Origin: Amycolatopsis sp. MtRt-6
GTDB lineage: Bacteria; Actinomycetota; Actinomycetes; Mycobacteriales; Pseudonocardiaceae
Reading direction: 5' to 3'
DNA length: 64,000 bases
Assembly: GCF_017308975.1 (NCBI RefSeq)
Contig: NZ_JADWPD010000028.1
Span: 93,073 to 157,072 of the forward strand
A program made the position numbers and the translations under genes. The number at the start of each line of letters is the position of its first letter. The first letter of the stretch is position 1. Below, piece after piece: positions 60,534 through 64,000 of this stretch. The notes beneath the pieces are model-generated. The model worked only from the letters and a program-made list of their open reading frames with translations, was not told the origin of the DNA and made no database searches.

Positions 60534-61480
60534 CAGTCCTCCTTTCCCGCGCGGCGCAGGATGCCGATCTGGGCCATGCCGACCACGAGCATGATCAGGA
60601 ACAGCACCGTCGACGCCGCGGAGGCGAGCGCGGGCTGGTTCAGGTGCCCCTGCTGGAACCAGACGTAGTACTCGGGCAGGTAGGTCGAGCCGGCCGGGCC
60701 GCCGCTGGTCATCACGTACAGCAGGCCGAACATCGAGGTCAGCATCCCGATCATGGTGGTGACGAAGACGAACTGGATGGTGCGGGACAGGCCGGGGACG
60801 ATCACGTGCCGGATGGTCTGCGGCAGCGACGCACCGTCCACTTTGGCCGCGTCCAGCAGCGAGGAGTCCAAAGTGGAGAAACCGGCGAGGAAGACGACCA
60901 GCGCCATGCCGAACGTCGCCCAGACGTGCACCCCGACGACGGCGAAGATCGCCACGTCGGGATCGCCGAGCCAGTCCACCGGGCCGAGGCCCACCAGGCC
61001 CAGCAGGGCGTTCACCGGCCCGTCGAAGGCCAGCAGCAGGTTGAAGATCGCCCCGACGATCACCGGGGAGAGCACGGCCGGGAAGAAGTAGACGCCGCGG
61101 TAGACCCGGTGGCCCGGCACCTTCAGGTGGATGAAGGTGGCGAGCAGGCCGGGGATGGCGACCGCGACCGGGAGCAGGAGCACGAGCAGCCCGACGTTGC
61201 GCAGCGCGGTGCGGAACAGCGGATCGCCGAACAATGTCACGTAGTTGTCGAAGCCGACCGCCATGCCGTTGCGGACGCCGTCCCCGGTGAAGGAGAAGTT
61301 GACGCCGAGCAGCAGCGGCCACAGCCGCAGCAGGACGACGACCAGCACGGCCGGGGCGACGAAGACGAGCGGTGCGAAGCGCTCGAGCCGCGTTCCCCGC
61401 GGGGCGCGCCGGACCGGCGCGGGGCCCCCGGCGGGCCGGGCCGGGGCCCGGTCCACCGGGGCGGGAGAGTACCCGGTCAC
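60533..61480 (-). CDS. Carbohydrate ABC importer permease (MalF type)
   Basis: A 315-residue CUT1 permease, partner of the downstream MalG-type subunit. A proline/arginine-rich N-terminal tail of about 30 residues precedes FAPLVFVAPAVLVVVLLRLW. The EAA loop is in DSSLLDAAKVDGASLPQTIR. The GTG at 61480 lies 4 bases after the binding-protein stop. Together the three proteins form a sugar importer whose likely cargo is the deoxysugar or an oligosaccharide containing it. Confidence 0.88.
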   Translation of the reverse strand: MTGYSPAPVDRAPARPAGGPAPVRRAPRGTRLERFAPLVFVAPAVLVVVLLRLWPLLLGVNFSFTGDGVRNGMAVGFDNYVTLFGDPLFRTALRNVGLLVLLLPVAVAIPGLLATFIHLKVPGHRVYRGVYFFPAVLSPVIVGAIFNLLLAFDGPVNALLGLVGLGPVDWLGDPDVAIFAVVGVHVWATFGMALVVFLAGFSTLDSSLLDAAKVDGASLPQTIRHVIVPGLSRTIQFVFVTTMIGMLTSMFGLLYVMTSGGPAGSTYLPEYYVWFQQGHLNQPALASAASTVLFLIMLVVGMAQIGILRRAGKED

Positions 61481-61484
61481 GGCG

Positions 61485-62753
61485 TCAGCCCCGGTCCGAC
61501 GCGGCCAGCTGCTGCAGCACCTCGTCGACCCCGATCGACCCGCTCAGCAGCTGCTGCGAGAGCCGGCCCATGAGGTCGAGCGTCTTCGAGGACAGCGCGA
61601 CGTGCAGGGCGGGCTTGCCGTTCTTGACCTCCGAGACGATCGTCGCCACGGCCGGACCGCCCGCCGAGACGTCGATCGACGTGTCCGCGGCGATCGCGCC
61701 GCTGTCGGCGTAGAAGGACTTCAGGGCGTCGGTCGAGCTCAGCGCCCGGACCAGGTCCGCGGCCAGCTTGGGGTCCTTCGTCCCCTTCGCCACCGCGTAG
61801 CCGATTCCGCCGTCGTACGGGAGGCTCGGCGTGGCGGCCGGGTTGACGCGCGGCGCGGTCATCACGCCGACCTTGTCCGCGCCGAGGAACTCGGCGAAGT
61901 CCTTCCAGTGCCCGACGTCGGACATCAGGCCGATTACGTTCGCGGCCTTGCCGGACTGGAAGAGCGCGAACGCGTCGTTGAACATCGCGGTGGAGTTGGG
62001 GCCTTCGGTGTTGAGCCCGGCGTCGTTGACCTGCTTCCAGAGCTCGAAGATCCGCTTGACGTCCGGCGAGGTCCAGGTGCGCTTGCCGGCGATCCAGTCG
62101 GTGTACTCCTGCGGCGTCAGGCTCGCCGACCCCAGTGCCGAGAGCCAGAACTGGATGCCGGCGCCTTCCTTGTTGCCCAGCGCGAAGCACTTCGCGCCGG
62201 TCTTGGCCGAGATGGTGCCGCAGTCGCGGACGAACTCGTCCCACGTGCGGGGCGGGGCGCCGGGGTTCAGCCCGGCCTTCTCGTAGAGCCCCTTGTCGTA
62301 GTAGAGGGGGTGGCCCTGCAGGGTGACCGGCTCGGCGTAGACCTTCCCGTCCTTGCTGAACGCGTCCCAGCCGCTGAGCCGCGACCGGTCGTCGGCGACG
62401 TAGGAGTCCAGCGGCTCGAGGTCGGCGACCCGGTCGCGGATCTGGCCGCCGCCGTTGAAGAGCATGACGTCCGGTCCGCGCTTGGCCTGGATCGCCGCGC
62501 CCAGCAGGGTGTAGTACTGGTCATAGGGCTGGGCCACGAACTCGACCGTGACGCCGGGGTGTTGCTTGGCGAACTCGGCCTTGGCCTTCGCCACGTAGCC
62601 GGCGGCCTTGGCGTCGCCGGACTTCCAGTCCCAGACCACGAGCTTGCCGCTCGCGTCGCCGGACGGGGTGGCCGGGCCGGCGGCGCTTCCGCACCCGGCG
62701 GTCAACGCCAACGCCGTCGCCAGTACGGCCGAGATTAGTGTGCGCTGCTTCAT
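61485..62753 (-). CDS. Sugar-binding lipoprotein of ABC importer
   Basis: A 422-residue extracellular solute-binding protein (SBP family 1, PF01547/PF13416). The signal peptide MKQRTLISAVLATALALTAGC ends in a lipobox (LTAGC), so the mature protein is lipid-anchored. KLVVWDWKSGDAKAAGY begins the first lobe, and FALFQSGKAANVIGLMSDVG is the typical hinge-side strand. It is the first gene of the minus-strand operon (binding protein, two permeases, dehydratase, reductase pseudogene). Its promoter is shared with the divergent FadR-type regulator. Confidence 0.88.
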   Translation of the reverse strand: MKQRTLISAVLATALALTAGCGSAAGPATPSGDASGKLVVWDWKSGDAKAAGYVAKAKAEFAKQHPGVTVEFVAQPYDQYYTLLGAAIQAKRGPDVMLFNGGGQIRDRVADLEPLDSYVADDRSRLSGWDAFSKDGKVYAEPVTLQGHPLYYDKGLYEKAGLNPGAPPRTWDEFVRDCGTISAKTGAKCFALGNKEGAGIQFWLSALGSASLTPQEYTDWIAGKRTWTSPDVKRIFELWKQVNDAGLNTEGPNSTAMFNDAFALFQSGKAANVIGLMSDVGHWKDFAEFLGADKVGVMTAPRVNPAATPSLPYDGGIGYAVAKGTKDPKLAADLVRALSSTDALKSFYADSGAIAADTSIDVSAGGPAVATIVSEVKNGKPALHVALSSKTLDLMGRLSQQLLSGSIGVDEVLQQLAASDRG

Positions 62754-62817
62754 CGCTGCTCACTTCTCCAGACGGTGGCCGGACGGGGAGTGGCCCGGCA
62801 CAGTGCGCAGAAACGTA

Positions 62818-62840
62818 ACTCGTATGACGTATGACGTCAA
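62818..62840. promoter_or_regulatory. FadR-type operator candidate
   Basis: CTCGTATGACGTATGACGTCA contains the perfect palindrome TGACGTCA (62832-62839) and two direct CGTATGA units (62821-62834). TCGTATGACGT is close to the FadR-subfamily pattern TNGTNNNACNA. It lies between the divergent binding-protein and regulator starts, where an autoregulated operator would be expected. Confidence 0.5.
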
Positions 62841-62907
62841 CGCTGCAACTGTGTAAACTTCTCCCGTGCGTTCGACGCAGGTCGGCGCCGGTACGACCGG
62901 AGGAACG

Positions 62908-63666
62908 ATGACGGCATCAGACCGGCAACCCGCCGCCCCTGACTGGGTGCGCCGCCCGGCGAACCTGGGGAGCGCGGTCACCGCCGAACTCGTGGACCGG
63001 ATCGTGCGCGGCGTCCACCCGCCCGGGACGTCGCTGCCCTCGGAGCCGGCGCTGTGCGAGAGCTTCTCGGTGAGCCGCACGGTGGTCCGCGAGGCCGTAA
63101 AGCTACTGCAGGCGAAGGGCCTGGTCCAGGTCCGGCAGGGTGCGGGCACGGTGGTGAACCCGTCGTCGCTGTGGAACATGCTCGACGAGCTCGTGCTGGC
63201 GGCGGTGATCGCCGAGGACGAGACGTCGGCCGTCCTGGACGACCTGGTGGTGACGCGCCGGCTGCTCGAATCGGACATGGCCATGGTCGCCGCCCGCACC
63301 GCCGGCCCCGACGTCGTCGAGCGGCTGCGCGAGCTGGTGGACCTCATGGACGAGCTCGTCGACGACCCGGTGGCCTACCGCGAGCAGGACCTCGCGTTCC
63401 ACGACACGATCATGCAGGTCTCGGGCAACCGCCTCGCCCGCGGCGTCGTGCGCGCGCTGGAGAACCAGGTGGTGAACACCGCGCGGTACGTCGGCCCCAG
63501 CGAGCGTGCCCTGTGCGTGGCCTCGAACAAGGGACACCGCCGGATCTACGAGCGGATCGCGGCCGGCGACCCGGAGGGCGCGGCGAAGGCGATGTTCGAC
63601 CACATCACCGAAGCGTGGCTGGCCCGCCGCCCCGCGTCCGGCGACCTCGCCCGCCTCGAGCGATGA
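62908..63666 (+). CDS. FadR-subfamily GntR regulator
   Basis: A 252-residue GntR regulator. The ATG at 62908 follows GGAGG directly; the 14 codons upstream in frame have no ribosome site. The winged helix is GTSLPSEPALCESFSVSRTV followed by REAVKLLQAKGLVQVRQGAG. The C-terminal FCD domain (PF07729) has EQDLAFHDTIMQVSGN, with a histidine metal-site candidate, and GHRRIYERIAAGDPEGAAKA, the FCD end motif. FadR-type regulators with FCD domains respond to sugar acids or carboxylates. It is divergent from the importer operon and probably represses it until the sugar acid appears. Confidence 0.88.
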   Translation: MTASDRQPAAPDWVRRPANLGSAVTAELVDRIVRGVHPPGTSLPSEPALCESFSVSRTVVREAVKLLQAKGLVQVRQGAGTVVNPSSLWNMLDELVLAAVIAEDETSAVLDDLVVTRRLLESDMAMVAARTAGPDVVERLRELVDLMDELVDDPVAYREQDLAFHDTIMQVSGNRLARGVVRALENQVVNTARYVGPSERALCVASNKGHRRIYERIAAGDPEGAAKAMFDHITEAWLARRPASGDLARLER

Positions 63667-63712
63667 CCACGGTTCCGCGTTCCCCCAGAGGTTTCCCCAG
63701 AGAAGGAGTTCG

Positions 63713-64000
63713 ATGGCCCAGCGCTACGGCATGCTGATCCGCCTGCGCCCGGAGCGGCGCGAGGAGTACCTGCGGCTGCACGCCGCGGTCTGGCCCGGGG
63801 TGGAGGCGAAGCTGCGGGAGGCCAACATCCGCAACTTCACCATCTTCCTGCACGACGACCTGCTCTTCGGCTACTACGAATACGTCGGCGAAGACCACGA
63901 CGCCGATCAGGCGCGCATCGCCGCCGACCCCGAGACGCAGCGCTGGTGGGCCTTGACCGACCCGTGCCAGGAGTCGCTTTCCGCCCGCGAAGGCGGCGCC
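63713..64000 (+). CDS. RhaM-type sugar mutarotase (cut by window end)
   Basis: The first 96 codons of a protein of the L-rhamnose mutarotase family (PF05336, usual length 104-110). The ATG at 63713 has AGAAGGAG 4 bases upstream. RYGMLIRLRPERREEYLRLH, then AVWPGVEAKLREANIRNFTI and LLFGYYEYVG contain the conserved His, Tyr and Trp positions of RhaM (from memory). Mutarotases interconvert alpha and beta anomers of L-rhamnose or L-fucose after uptake. It lies 46 bases after the FadR-type regulator on the same strand. The stop codon is beyond the window. Confidence 0.82.
   Translation, partial: MAQRYGMLIRLRPERREEYLRLHAAVWPGVEAKLREANIRNFTIFLHDDLLFGYYEYVGEDHDADQARIAADPETQRWWALTDPCQESLSAREGGA

Overview
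The window looks like chromosomal DNA of a high-G+C actinomycete, most likely a member of the Pseudonocardiaceae close to Amycolatopsis. I infer this from codon usage, frequent GTG/TTG starts, DUF222-HNH repeat genes, ALF-repeat proteins, a BhaA-like tyrosine-type halogenase, and a small intergenic hairpin repeat that I associate from memory with Amycolatopsis. The species is not established. I saw no rRNA, tRNA, CRISPR array or recognisable IS element.

Layout. 0.3-3 kb: CBS-domain protein, ArsB/NhaD-type permease, methyltransferase. 3-5 kb: two secreted proteins (neocarzinostatin-like, ALF-repeat). 5.0-5.9 kb: a decayed NRPS PCP-thioesterase end. 5.9-10.8 kb: secreted aminopeptidase and DrrAB-like ABC exporter, divergent from a NarL-type two-component system. 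11-14.2 kb: EthD protein, tandem universal stress protein, quinone oxidoreductase with a MerR regulator. 14.2-16.7 kb: a graveyard (alcohol dehydrogenase and RarA remnants) ending in copy A of a 1.5 kb DUF222-HNH repeat. 16.7-20.6 kb: PLP-dependent deaminase/desulfhydrase-like enzyme, then an Lgt-like membrane enzyme coupled to a DUF4157 (eCIS-core) protein.

20.6-27.1 kb holds the most interesting unit: five overlapping or abutting genes on the minus strand, read as type II thioesterase, adenylation-carrier protein, flavin halogenase, cation/proton antiporter and tyrosine phenol-lyase-like enzyme. They make a coherent minimal pathway: load an aromatic amino acid on a carrier protein, halogenate it there, release it, and cleave (or build) the side chain. 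Opposite it run three alpha/beta hydrolases, then a LAL regulator and an AraC regulator. 34-38 kb: a PLP decarboxylase divergent from a MarR regulator across a clear palindrome, and a lone HypX (CO-forming hydrogenase maturation factor).

38.4-49.3 kb is one gene for a secreted 3,641-residue protein with a very long RTX (GGxGxD) calcium-binding region. 49.5-55.5 kb: IclR regulator, SWIM-SNF2 pair, serine hydrolase. 55.5-58.5 kb: a second rearranged zone with a truncated MarR gene, a truncated membrane-protein gene, copy B of the DUF222-HNH repeat and an aldo/keto reductase pseudogene. 58.5-64 kb: a deoxysugar-acid operon (enolase-superfamily dehydratase, ABC importer) divergent from a FadR-type regulator and a RhaM-type mutarotase cut by the window end.

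The two HNH repeats are direct and about 95% identical in protein. They bracket roughly 40 kb, including the halogenase operon, HypX and the RTX giant, and both sit next to broken genes.
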